Source: Crossaster papposus (Eukaryota; Echinodermata; Asteroidea; Velatida; Solasteridae). From it: 64,000 nt of DNA. The notes below the pieces were generated by a model, which did not search any database, was not told where the DNA came from, and was given only the letters and a program-made list of their open reading frames with translations. The translations under genes were made by a program, and so were the position numbers. Shown one piece after another: positions 9,115 through 18,700 of the stretch; position 1 is the stretch's first letter; each line of letters starts with the position of its first letter. Location of the stretch: contig JBAIAA010000653.1 of NCBI GenBank assembly GCA_037893245.1, forward strand, positions 1,784,395 to 1,848,394. Direction: 5' to 3'.

Positions 9115-9360
9115 CTGGAGTGAGCCATTTTCTGTCCTCCAGATGACCATGTGCACATTGGGGAAACAAGATGCTGTCATGCTGGTGGATATTCAAAACA
9201 TGGTTCACAACACTGGAGAACTTGGCTAGCATCAAGTCGCCATCCCCATCGGGTGTTGATGCAGCAACCCAATACAGGTTGTTCGTTATGCCCTGAATCC
9301 AGTTTTGAATATCCCCGCATCCTGGTTTTCTTGCAGCAGCGGTGAGCTTCTTCTTTAGAC
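9115..9360 (-). CDS. THAP/transposase-like gene, exon 8
   Basis: Acceptor CTCAAAG, donor GTATGT; phase 1 in and out. Encodes GLKKKLTAAARKPG, NWIQGITNNLYWVAASTPDG, LAKFSSVVNHVLNIHQH, FPQCAHGHLED and KWLTPG. This all-helical stretch lies between the second Asp and the Glu, like the insertion domain seen in several DDE transposases. Confidence 0.9.
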
Positions 9361-9488
9361 CTTTGAGTAGTACACAGAAGAAAAACAGACACCGAATAAG
9401 ACAAGGTCCAAATTATCAGAGTGATGTTCAATTACACGCGCCAGCTAAATGGAAAGTTGCAAGCCAACAGTGTCTATAATCAACTTAC

Positions 9489-9684
9489 CTTTGGCAACAT
9501 GCCATATGTCGTAGAAGTGTTTGATTCCCCGGGGACAGAGCTTTTCGCGGATGTACTTTGCGATTTGCCTGTGACGGTCCGTGACAATTGTTTCGACGTC
9601 CACTTTGTGTTTGTCCAGCCAACGGACTGATCTAACGAGACCCTCCAACTCCATGAGGTTTGATTTGTTGCCAGTGTCACTCTT
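9489..9684 (-). CDS. THAP/transposase-like gene, exon 7
   Basis: Acceptor TACACAG, donor GTAAGT; phase 0 in, phase 1 out. Encodes NLMELEGLVRSVRWLDKH, ETIVTDRHRQIAKYIREK and IKHFYDIWHVAKG. The pattern TDRHxQI followed by HxxDxWHxxKG is like the second-Asp region of ISL3-type and other DDE transposases (Asp, then DxxH). This is the most diagnostic exon for the transposase-like core. Confidence 0.93.
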
Positions 9685-9820
9685 CTGTGTACATGTAAAG
9701 TGTATAATGCATGTACATGTATCAACAGTATCATGATTTACATTTGACTGCAATACACAGAAAGAAAACAAATAGAAATGACTAAACGTAATTATTGCTA
9801 TGGATGGAAAAAATATTCAC

Positions 9821-10016
9821 CTGAACAAGCTCTACATGCAAGACTTTGCCTTGATTCATTTCAACGACACTGTAACTTTCATATTTTGCCGAATGACCCA
9901 TCGAATCTGCCCGCATGTCCATGCCAAGAAATGCTTTTGTGTTGGTTGCTTTTAAGCTGGACAAGATGGATTGCTGTTCCCGGTGCCAAATCTCGACGAT
10001 GGCTGGCTGCAGAAAT
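9821..10016 (-). CDS. THAP/transposase-like gene, exon 6
   Basis: Acceptor CCGTTTAG, donor GTGAAT; phase 2 in, phase 0 out. Encodes FLQPAIVEIWHREQQ, FLGMDMRADSMGHSAKYES and GKVLHVELVQ. The Asp residues of GMDMRADS are the candidates for the first catalytic position. Joining to exon 5 yields HQQRFLQPAI, the expected uninterrupted motif. Confidence 0.92.
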
Positions 10017-10141
10017 CTAAACGGTAAAAGAAAAAGAAAAAGGCTTGAAAATCAATGTCTTTCCCTGATTTATTTTGTTTAGTTTTATGTTTTGGGGGTA
10101 GATTTTGTATTAGTATCACGAGTACAACCAATGCATTACCT

Positions 10142-10528
10142 TTAAAGGTAGTATACACCATTTGCAGATATCGAAAATATTTACTACTGAATTATTAAGA
10201 AATACCTTAATCAATTGAAAGTAAATAGTGATTCTAGGCATTCAGCAAAAGGATTGCGCTAGATATCCTGTAATTATTCAAACAAATTGAATTTTATAAA
10301 GAAAAATTCGCTCTCGCCGGACGGCGAGAGCGAAAAAACAAAGATAACATAAGAATAACTGCTCGACCCCGGTTGAAAACAAACTCTGTTTTTCGTGCTT
10401 TTCTCGGCATCCATGATTGTAAAACTTCGGAAAAGTCAGTTAAACGATATTTACTATGAAATACAACCCCCCAAATCTACCCATTCATGATAATTCAAGC
10501 AATTACCAATGGTGTATACTACCTTTAA
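10142..10528. mobile_element. TTAA-flanked MITE in intron 5 of the THAP gene
   Basis: A 379-bp element (10146-10524) with perfect 15-bp terminal inverted repeats, AGGTAGTATACACCA at 10146-10160 and its complement at 10510-10524. TTAA stands directly outside each end (10142-10145 and 10525-10528), as a target-site duplication. It has no open frame. TTAA duplications are made by piggyBac and Kolobok transposases among others; the terminal AGG start does not decide between them. It lies wholly within the intron between exons 5 and 6, so it need not disturb coding. Confidence 0.88.
10307..10334. repeat. Perfect hairpin inside the MITE
   Basis: TTCGCTCTCGCCG and its exact complement, 13 bp each, separated by GA. 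It sits near the middle of the 379-bp element and is GC-rich in an AT-rich setting. It could form a stable cruciform or RNA hairpin. Confidence 0.85.
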
Positions 10529-10692
10529 GCCACCCTCATCAACTTTAAAATCATTTGGCACTATTTGTGATTTTTATTTTTAATTATACATTTAGACGTA
10601 CATGCACTTGCTCTGATATGATGGCATGGCAGGTAAATCAAGCACCACGGTCCATTGTATTTAAAATTCAAAATTATTATTTGGTAACCAAC

Positions 10693-11055
10693 CTTTGCTG
10701 ATGAGTAAAGAATGTTCGGCTTGATATCATGGCAACATTTATTGAGGTTAGTGCGTGCAAAAATCTACTAATGCAGACGCCAGATATGAGAATGGAGGCC
10801 GATATCAAAATGTTGCCAGCACCAACATTCCCCACCATAGGCTGGCTCCGCCATCTTCTTATGTGGCCGCAGGATCTAATGGTGCAAGTCTGTATGACTT
10901 CAACCATCATTCCACCATGTGGTCGATGTAGTCGTTTTCTGGAGGGGCCTGCACACTTGCTACATCTGGTGAATAGCTGCAGGAGATGGGTTTCAAAAAC
11001 GAGTTATTTCTTTTCCTCCAATGGCCCAACTTCTTCACTGGGTTCGTCTTCTGAT
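10693..11055 (-). CDS. THAP/transposase-like gene, exon 5, with in-frame TAA
   Basis: Acceptor ATGTTTGCAG, donor GTTGGT; leaves in phase 2 and joins exon 6 correctly. Encodes SEDEPSEEVGPLEEKK, then TAA (11006-11004), then LVFETHLLQLF, a Cys-pair module (TRCSKC and QTCTIRSCGH), RRWRSQP, GAGNILISASILISG and SSRTFFTHQQR. In relatives I remember, the residue at the stop is usually Tyr or Phe before VFE, so TAT/TAC to TAA is the simplest change. The Cys module is a probable zinc site. Confidence 0.85.
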
Positions 11056-11281
11056 CTGCAAACATTTAATAAAACAAGAATTAGTGTAACCGGAGGTAGG
11101 CATGTAGTCATTTGAAGCTGTAAATCCCGACCCTCTGAATCGTACTGCTCCCCTCCCCCATAATCCTCACCACCCCAAATAATAGTAAAATTAAAGGGAA
11201 ACGAAACCAAAACCAACACAGAAGTACAATCCAACAAACAAGTTTACAACAAGGCAGCCGAAAAGTAAATAATGGCCTTAG

Positions 11282-11474
11282 TCTTTGTCAAAGTTTGAGT
11301 CGGAGCTAGGGTCACTGGACACTTTGTAACTGTCGCTACTGGAACTCTGCTCATCACTGTCCACTTCCTCCACTTCATCAATACAATATTTGTTGCTTGG
11401 TGGAACGGACTTCTTTGTCGCCTTCAGTATTTCACACTGAATTTTTTTTGAGCGGCGATGAACTGCCTGAGCTA
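11282..11474 (-). CDS. THAP/transposase-like gene, exon 4
   Basis: Acceptor TTCTAACAG; phase 1 in. Encodes VAQAVHRRSKKIQCEILKA, then an acidic and Ser-rich stretch (DEVEEVDSDEQSSSSDS and on). The best 3' boundary is 11282, giving phase 2 as exon 5 needs, but the following bases are CTAAGG rather than GTAAGG. If unspliced, translation ends two codons later at TAA 11280-11278 after 308 residues. A different donor and acceptor pair (for example phase 1 at CCA/GTGACC with a later acceptor) cannot be ruled out. Confidence 0.7.
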
Positions 11475-11635
11475 CTGTTAGAAATACATTTTAATTGATT
11501 ACATCCCTCTGAATGTCAATGAAAAATGTTGAAGGTAAAACAAATGAATCAAAATTAAGTAAAAGTTATTTGTTATCAAAATGTCAAATTCAAAAGCCAT
11601 TATTTAATTAAAGTGTTGGATCGTAGTTAGCTTAC

Positions 11636-11810
11636 CTTTGCGTTGTCGAGGAAATTTCCTTGGGGTTGTTTGGACGTGCCTGGACCTCTTAAAGACCTTT
11701 TTTGGAGGGCGCTGGGGATATATATTAACCTTTTCCACATCCAGTTGGATTGCTAGTGTCATGGAACGTGTCTGAGTGGACACTTCGTTTCCCGCACAGG
11801 CATCTTGGGC
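11636..11810 (-). CDS. THAP/transposase-like gene, exon 3
   Basis: Acceptor TTTTCCAG, donor GTAAGC; phase 0 in, phase 1 out. Encodes NEVSTQTRSMTLAIQLDVEK and a basic stretch (RPPKKVFKRSRHVQTTPRKF). The STQT segment is a linker motif seen after THAP domains in this family; the basic stretch may contribute to DNA contact or nuclear import. Confidence 0.85.
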
Positions 11811-12147
11811 CTGGAAAATTAAACATTCCTCATTTTTGTGACTAAACACATTTCTTTAATTTGTTGACAAAAATTGTTTATATATCATTATATGTGTTTC
11901 CTAAATTAAATTTCAACTTTTTTACACATAAACATAAAAGAAAAATAAATAAAAACTGAAGTTAGCGTTTCAAACTGGTAAGGGGTTATTATTGGCCTGA
12001 TGTAATGTATCTCGGCAATAAAACGAGAAAGACAATTTTAATTACGTTTTAATTTTAATATTTGTTTCCGGAGGTGGGGAGAGAGGTAGTAGAAACATTG
12101 ATCAATTGTACTTGAAGCAAAGTAACATCTAAACTTAATTTACGTAC

Positions 12148-12222
12148 CGGGAAATCTACGTTATCTGCATCTTGCTGAGGCTCTGTAATTGTACAAAACT
12201 CTCGCTCTACTTCTTGGAGTAT
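12148..12222 (-). CDS. THAP/transposase-like gene, exon 2
   Basis: A 75-nt exon of 25 codons, phase 0 at both ends: acceptor TTGTTGACAG, donor GTACGT. Encodes ILQEVEREFCTIT and an acidic end. Recognised only from splice signals and phase, with no motif of its own, so slightly less certain than its neighbours. Confidence 0.75.
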
Positions 12223-12621
12223 CTGTCAACAATAAATATTAAATATACGTGACTTTATTTCATCAGTCAGCATACCAACCTAGTATCACTTGTCGCCTCG
12301 ATAATCACAATTTGGTTGAATTGATCATGCACAAGACGCTACAACAGCGGTTGATCACATCGAAAGATCTTGCAAATTAGCCAATTTAATTATAAATAAC
12401 GAACTTCAGTAACTTGATTCTAAAATTAATAATCTTCACGCTAGTATAATTTACTTGGTAACATTCTTATACTAGTTCACACAATTTCCAGAAATGTAGT
12501 TACTTTTAAAGTTTTAGTCCTACATGGGAATTATTAAATCATAAACTAAATACTTTGTGGTTAAAACAATATTATGACAAAAACATCGCGACAACGTGGG
12601 ACTCAATGCACAAGCACTTAC

Positions 12622-13101
12622 CCGGGCCTTTTCCCGTTTGTGGTAGGCTCCCCCAGATCGCCTGCCGCGAAACGGGCCAGCGGTACCAGCAGGACTGTTG
12701 TCCCCGGCCAATTCAGTCTTGTTACGGCACGACGATTCACCTTCAGCAACAGACGACGTTGATGACGACGTGGCAACTGACAAAGTAGCACTAGCAACTA
12801 ACGGCGTTAATCCAGGCAGTGTCGGAGACTTCAGAGTTGGGATCGACCCATCTTTTAGTTTAAATCGGGCTTGAAGGCCCAGACTTTTTTTTAATTTGAA
12901 GGTGTTGTCTAAACACTCATCTAGAAAATGCGCGGAGCAAATCTTCGAATAGTCCGAGATCTTAAAATCCGATCTCGTCGTACCGACAAACCGGATCCAC
13001 TCTCGGCGAACAGCAGGATTTGGGGGGAATGAAAGCCAGAATATGTCTTGGTTTTTCGTTGCGTTTCTTGTGCATCCACCAACGACACAGGAAATTGGCA
13101 T
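12622..13101 (-). CDS. THAP/transposase-like gene, exon 1: THAP zinc finger
   Basis: Starts at Met 13101 and ends at donor CGG/GTAAGT after 160 codons, phase 0. Residues 1-90 are a THAP domain: zinc ligands C5, C10, C55, H58 in the C-x4-C-x44-C-x2-H form, the conserved Trp at 35 in EWIRFV, a Pro at 26 and the closing GSIPTL at 85-90, equivalent to the AVPTIF box. THAP domains bind specific DNA and occur in P-element and some Kolobok transposases as well as host regulators. Residues 91-160 are Ser/Thr/Ala-rich linker. Reading on past the donor gives only a chance extension to a stop at 12520. Confidence 0.93.
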
Positions 13102-13199
13102 ATTCCCACTTTAGAGGCGATTAGGATAAACAAATTAGCGAACAAATAGACGATTTTTTTCTCAAGACGATCAATACAAAATGGCTAATGCGCTACCGA

Positions 13200-13266
13200 T
13201 GTGTACATGTACACATTCACGTGTGTACAGTATACGTGTGTACATGTACAGTACATGTACATGTAC
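13200..13266. repeat. TACATG/GTGTAC-rich tract
   Basis: Simple-sequence stretch made of overlapping GTACATGTAC, GTGTAC and ACGTGTGT words, just upstream of the THAP gene start. ACATGTAC words also recur elsewhere in the unique part of the window, for example in the LTRs. Probably a microsatellite. Confidence 0.7.
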
Positions 13267-13269
13267 GTT

Positions 13270-13459
13270 TGTTTATGGTGTAAATCGAGGAGTTTCCTTT
13301 GTTCCTCTCGAAAATTTCCTTTGTGTGTACTCTAACGTTTTTCGACGGCTCCCATTGGTTTTGTACACGAATCTCAATCGAGGTCGTCCTCGATTCTAAC
13401 CCTAACCCCAATTCACCTTCGTGTCGCCAGGTATGTGTCCTCGATTTACACCATAAACA
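13270..13459. repeat. 22-bp perfect inverted repeat with 146-bp spacer
   Basis: 13270-13291 is the exact complement of 13438-13459; the arm contains GTTTATGGTGTAAATCGAGG. The arms do not extend further in either direction. The spacer has no open frame of note and contains two TAACCC-like units. It could be a small foldback element or remnant of a MITE; no clear target duplication was found outside the arms. Confidence 0.75.
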
Positions 13460-13752
13460 GACGCCACCACACACCCCCGTGTACACACATACGTACAGTT
13501 CATCAGTGAAAGTCTCGAGCTAGCTAACTCCAAACAATGACGTGTGCCGGGGTCAATGAATTCATTATGACGTCATACAAGCGTTTTGTTTTAGCTGGAT
13601 TTCTTTTGGCGAAAGGTTCAGTGTTTCGACCTTTTTTTCACGGTAAAACGTGGCGCATTAAGGTAAACTTTAACTGAATGTGGAATCAGTATAGACTTTA
13701 AAATCAGGAACAACACAATTTTGCCAAAATCGAGCTGGACTTCAGCCGCACT
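13460..13752. other. Unique spacer between inverted repeat and satellite
   Basis: No gene seen. It contains a CRE-like palindrome at 13568-13575. It forms the transition from the THAP gene's upstream region to the satellite; the last part before 13753 is not recognisably monomer-like. Confidence 0.6.
13568..13575. promoter_or_regulatory. CRE-like palindrome TGACGTCA
   Basis: Exact consensus for CREB/ATF-type bZIP factors, about 470 bp upstream of the THAP gene's start codon. An eight-base site can occur by chance and no TATA box was recognised nearby, so its role is uncertain. Confidence 0.3.
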
Positions 13753-14148
13753 TTAACGTTAAAATTGTCAGAAAATCGAAATAAAATACTAACAAAGCAT
13801 GCCCCGGGTCAAATTGTTAATTTTGCCATTCCTGGAGGCCCCCCTCTATCTCCTAACACCCAGCCCCTTCCCGGGGCATGCTTTCCTTCATGCCCTTATT
13901 TGTGGGCGGGGATTGTGGGCACAAACCTATGGCGAATTTGAAACGCGTGTGTTAACGTAAACATTTTCAGAAAATCGAAATAAAATACTAACAAAGCATG
14001 CCCCGGGTCAAATTGCTAATTTTGCCATTCCTGGAGGCCCCCCTCTATCTCCTAACACCCAGCCCCTTCCCGGGGCATGATTTCCGTCATGCCCTTATTT
14101 GTGGGAGGGGATTGTGTGCACAAACCTATGGCGAATTTGAAACGCGTG

Positions 14149-14162
14149 TGTTAACGTTAACA
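14149..14162. repeat. Monomer palindrome TGTTAACGTTAACA (example)
   Basis: A 14-bp perfect palindrome at the GTGTGTTAACG end of the monomer. Three common versions exist after GTTAACGTT: AACATT (palindromic), ACAATT and AAAATT (both break the last bases). The inner TAACGTTA is almost invariant. Confidence 0.85.
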
Positions 14163-14191
14163 TTTTCAGAAAATCGAAATAAAATACTAAC

Positions 14192-14282
14192 AAAGCATGC
14201 CCCGGGTCAAATTGCTAATTTTGCCATTCCTGGAGGCCCCCCTCTATCTCCTAACACCCAGCCCCTTCCCGGGGCATGCTTT
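14192..14282. repeat. 15-bp inverted repeat within each monomer (example)
   Basis: AAAGCATGCCCCGGG (14192-14206) and its exact complement (14268-14282), 61 bp apart, in a typical monomer. The right arm varies among copies (CCCGTGGCATGC, CCCGGTGCATGC, CCCTGGGCATGC) while the left arm stays mostly the same, so pairing is not kept by compensating changes. Confidence 0.85.
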
Positions 14283-15788
14283 CCTTCATGCCCTTATTTG
14301 TGGGCGGGGATTGTGTGCACAAACCTATGGCGAATTTGAAACGCGTGTGTTAACGTTACAATTTTCAGAAAATCGAAATAAAATAATAACAAAACATGCC
14401 CCGGGTCAAATTTCTAATTTTGCCATTCCTGGAGGCCCCCCTCTATCTCCTAACACCCAGCCCCTTCCCGGTGCATGCTTTCCTTCATGCCATTATTTGT
14501 GGGCGGGGATTGTGTGCACAAACCTATGGCGAATTTGAAACGCGTGTGTTAACGTTACAATTTTCAGAAAATCGAAATAAAATAATAACAAAACATGCCC
14601 CGGGTCAAATTGCTAATTTTGCCATTCCTGGAGGCCCCCCTCTATCTCCTAACACCCAGCCCCTTCCCGGTGCATGCTTTCCTTCATGCCATTATTTGTG
14701 GGCGGGGATTGTGTGCACAAACCTATGGCGAATTTGAAACGCGTGTGTTAACGTTAACATTTTCAGAAAATCAAAATAAAATACTAACAAAGCATGCCCC
14801 GGGTCAAATTGCTAATTTTGCCATTCCTGGAGGCCCCCCTCTATCTCCTAACACCCTGCCCCTTCCCGGGGCATGCTTTCCTTCATGCCCTTATTTGTGG
14901 GCGGGGATTGTGGGCACAAACCTATGGCGAATTTGAAACGCGTGTGTTAACGTTAAAATTTTCAGAAAATCCAAATCAAATACTAACAAAGCATGCCCCG
15001 GGTCAAATTGCTAATTTTTCCATTCCTGGAGGCCCCCCTCTATCTCCTAACACCCAGCCCCTTCCCGGGGCATGCTTTCCTTCATGCCCTTATTTGTGGG
15101 CGGGGATTGTGTGCACAAACCTTTGGCGAATTTGAAACGCGTGTGTTAACGTTACAATTTTCAGAAAATCGAAATATAATAATAACAAAACATGCCCCGG
15201 GTCAAATTTCTAATTTTGCCATTCCTGGAGGCCCCCCTCTATCTCCTAACACCCAGCCCCTTCCCGGTGCATGCTTTCCTTCATGCCATTATTTGTGGGC
15301 GGGGATTGTGTGCACAAACCTATGGCGAATTTGAAACGCGTGTGTTAACGTTAACATTTTCAGAAAATCAAAATAAAATACTAACAAAGCATGCCCCGGG
15401 TCAAATTGCTAATTTTGCCATTCCTGGAGGCCCCCCTCTATCTCCTAACACCCAGCCCCTTCCCGGGGCATGCTTTCCTTCATGCCCTTATTTGTGGGCG
15501 GGGATTGTGGGCACAAACCTATGGCGAATTTGAAACGCGTGTGTTAACGTTAAAATTTTCAGAAAATCGAAATAAAATACTAACAAAGCATGCCCCGGGT
15601 CAAATTGCTAATTTTGCCATTCCTGGAGGCCCCCCTTTATCTCCTAACACCCAGCCCCTTCCCGGGGCATGCTTTCCTTCATGCCCTTATTTGTGGGCGG
15701 GGATTGTGTGCACAAACCTATGTCGAATTTGAAACGGGTGTGTTAACGTTACAATTTTCAGAAAATCGAAATAAAATAATAACAAAAC

Positions 15789-18700
15789 ATGCCCCGGGTC
15801 AAATTTCTAATTTTGCCATTCCTGGAGGCCCCCCTCTATCTTCTAACACCCAGCCCCTTCCCGGTGCATGCTTTCCTTCATGCCATTATTTGTGGGCGGG
15901 GATTGTGTGCACAAACCTATGGCGAATTTGAAACGCGTGTGTTAACGTTACAATTTTCAGAAAATCGAAATAAAATACTAACAAAGCATGCCCCGGGTCA
16001 AATTGCTAATTGTGCCATTCCTGGAGGCCCCCCTCTATCTTCTAACACCCAGCCCCTCCCCGGTGCATGCTTTCCTTCATGAAATTATTTGTGGGCGGGG
16101 ATTGTGTGCACAAACCTATGGCGAATTTGAAACGCGTGTGTTAACGTTAACATTTTCAGAAAATCAAAATAAAATACTAACAAAGCATGCCCCGGGTCAA
16201 ATTGCTAATTTTGCCATTCCTGGAGGCCCCCCTCTATCTCCTAACACCCAGCCCCTTCCCGGGGCATGCTTTCCTTCATGCCCTTATTTGTGGGCGGGGA
16301 TTGTGTGCACAAACCTATGGCGAATTTGAAACGCGTGTGTTAACGTTACAATTTTCAGAAAATCGAAATAAAATAATAACAAAACATGCCCCGGGTCAAA
16401 TTTCTAATTTTGCCATTCCTGGAGGCCCCCCTCTATCTCCTAACACCCAGCCCCTTCCCGGTGCATGCTTTCCTTCATGCCATTATTTGTGGGCGGGGAT
16501 TGTGTGCACAAACCTATGGCGAATTTGAAACGCGTGTGTTAACGTTACAATTTTCAGAAAATCGAAATAAAATAATAACAAAACATGCCCCGGGTCAAAT
16601 TGCTAATTTTGCCATTCCTGGAGGCCCCCCTCTATCTCCTAACACCCAGCCCCTTCCCGGTGCATGCTTTCCTTCATGCCATTATTTGTGGGCGGGGATT
16701 GTGTGCACAAACCTATGGCGAATTTGAAACGCGTGTGTTAACGTTAACATTTTCAGAAAATCAAAATAAAATACTAACAAAGCATGCCCCGGGTCAAATT
16801 GCTAATTTTGCCATTCCTGGAGGCCCCCCTCTATCTCCTAACACCCAGCCCCTTCCCGGGGCATGCTTTCCTTCATGCCCTTATTTGTGGGCGGGGATTG
16901 TGGGCACAAACCTATGGCGAATTTGAAACGCGTGTGTTAACGTAAACATTTTCAGAAAATCGAAATAAAATACTAACAAAGCATGCCCCGGGTCAAATTG
17001 CTAATTTTGCCATTCCTGGAGGCCCCCCTCTATCTCCTAACACCCAGCCCCTTCCCGGGGCATGATTTCCGTCATGCCCTTATTTGTGGGAGGGGATTGT
17101 GTGCACAAACCTATGGCGAATTTGAAACGCGTGTGTTAACGTTACAATTTTCAGAAAATCGAAATAAAATAATAACAAAACACGCCCCGGGTCAAATTTC
17201 TAATTTTGCCATTCCTGGAGGCCCCCCTCTATCTTCTAACACCCAGCCCCTTCCCGGGGCATGCTTTCCTTCATGCCCTTATTTGTGGGCGGGGATTGTG
17301 TGCACAAACCTATGGCGAATTTGAAACGGGTGTGTTAACGTTACAATTTTCAGAAAATCGAAATAAAATAATAACAAAACATGCCCCGGGTCAAATTTCT
17401 AATTTTGCCATTCCTGGAGGCCCCCCTCTATCTTCTAACACCCAGCCCCTTCCCGGTGCATGCTTTCCTTCATGCCATTATTTGTGGGCGGGGATTGTGT
17501 GCACAAACCTATGGCGAATTTGAAACGCGTGTGTTAACGTTACAATTTTCAGAAAATCGAAATAAAATACTAACAAAGCATGCCCCGGGTCAAATTGCTA
17601 ATTGTGCCATTCCTGGAGGCCCCCCTCTATCTTCTAACACCCAGCCCCTCCCCGGTGCATGCTTTCCTTCATGAAATTATTTGTGGGCGGGGATTGTGTG
17701 CACAAACCTATGGCGAATTTGAAACGCGTGTGTTAACGTTAACATTTTCAGAAAATCAAAATAAAATACTAACAAAGCATGCCCCGGGTCAAATTGCTAA
17801 TTTTGCCATTCCTGGAGGCCCCCCTCTATCTCCTAACACCCAGCCCCTTCCCGGGGCATGCTTTCCTTCATGCCCTTATTTGTGGGCGGGGATTGTGTGC
17901 ACAAACCTATGGCGAATTTGAAACGCGTGTGTTAACGTTACAATTTTCAGAAAATCGAAATAAAATACTAACAAAGCATGCCCCGGGTCAAATTTCTAAT
18001 TTTGCCATTCCTGGAGGCCCCCCTCTATCTCCTAACACCCAGCCCCTTCCCGGTGCATGCTTTCCTTCATGCCATTATTTGTGGGCGGGGATTGTGTGCA
18101 CAAACCTATGGCGAATTTGAAACGCGTGTGTTAACGTTACAATTTTCAGAAAATCGAAATAAAATAATAACAAAACATGCCCCGGGTCAAATTGCTAATT
18201 TTGCCATTCCTGGAGGCCCCCCTCTATCTCCTAACACCCAGCCCCTTCCCGGTGCATGCTTTCCTTCATGCCATTATTTGTGGGCGGGGATTGTGTGCAC
18301 AAACCTATGGCGAATTTGAAACGCGTGTGTTAACGTTAACATTTTCAGAAAATCAAAATAAAATACTAACAAAGCATGCCCCGGGTCAAATTGCTAATTT
18401 TGCCATTCCTGGAGGCCCCCCTCTATCTCCTAACACCCAGCCCCTTCCCGGGGCATGCTTTCCTTCATGCCCTTATTTGTGGGCGGGGATTGTGGGCACA
18501 AACCTATGGCGAATTTGAAACGCGTGTGTTAACGTAAACATTTTCAGAAAATCGAAATAAAATACTAACAAAGCATGCCCCGGGTCAAATTGCTAATTTT
18601 GCCATTCCTGGAGGCCCCCCTCTATCTCCTAACACCCAGCCCCTTCCCGGGGCATGATTTCCGTCATGCCCTTATTTGTGGGAGGGGATTGTGTGCACAA

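Larger units (their letters stand above)
7963..13101 (-). pseudogene. 11-exon THAP-domain / transposase-like gene, apparently interrupted
   Basis: Eleven exons with GT-AG introns can be traced on the minus strand. Every junction keeps the reading phase, giving about 871 codons. Order: THAP C2CH zinc finger (exon 1), low-complexity linker (exons 2-4), Cys-rich module (exon 5), transposase-like core with conserved acidic residues at GMDMRADS (D at 9919-9917), VTDRH (D at 9579-9577) and SSVEAFH (E at 8864-8862), and a Lys-rich tail. The same architecture is remembered from uncharacterised multi-copy proteins of fish, lancelet and cnidarians. THAP plus a DDE core suggests descent from a cut-and-paste transposon, possibly Kolobok, but no terminal inverted repeats were found near either end. 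Two lesions are visible: in-frame TAA at 11006-11004, and CT instead of GT at the inferred exon 4 donor (11281-11280). A truncated THAP-only product of 308 residues remains possible. Confidence 0.8.

Noticed and set aside
8806-9431. Other open frames over exons 8 and 9
   Set aside because: They read the exons in wrong frames and cross introns; the phased exon model explains the conserved motifs.
12520-12621. Extension of exon 1 to the stop at 12520
   Set aside because: A strong GTAAGT donor follows codon 160 and the next exon joins in phase 0; the extension has no family motif.
7963-13101. Intact autonomous DNA transposon carrying the THAP gene
   Set aside because: No terminal inverted repeats or TTAA pair were found bracketing the gene. 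The 15-bp MITE ends at 10146-10524 do not recur outside it.
13395-13409. Telomere-like TAACCC units
   Set aside because: Only about two units, inside a foldback spacer and not at an array edge; expected by chance.
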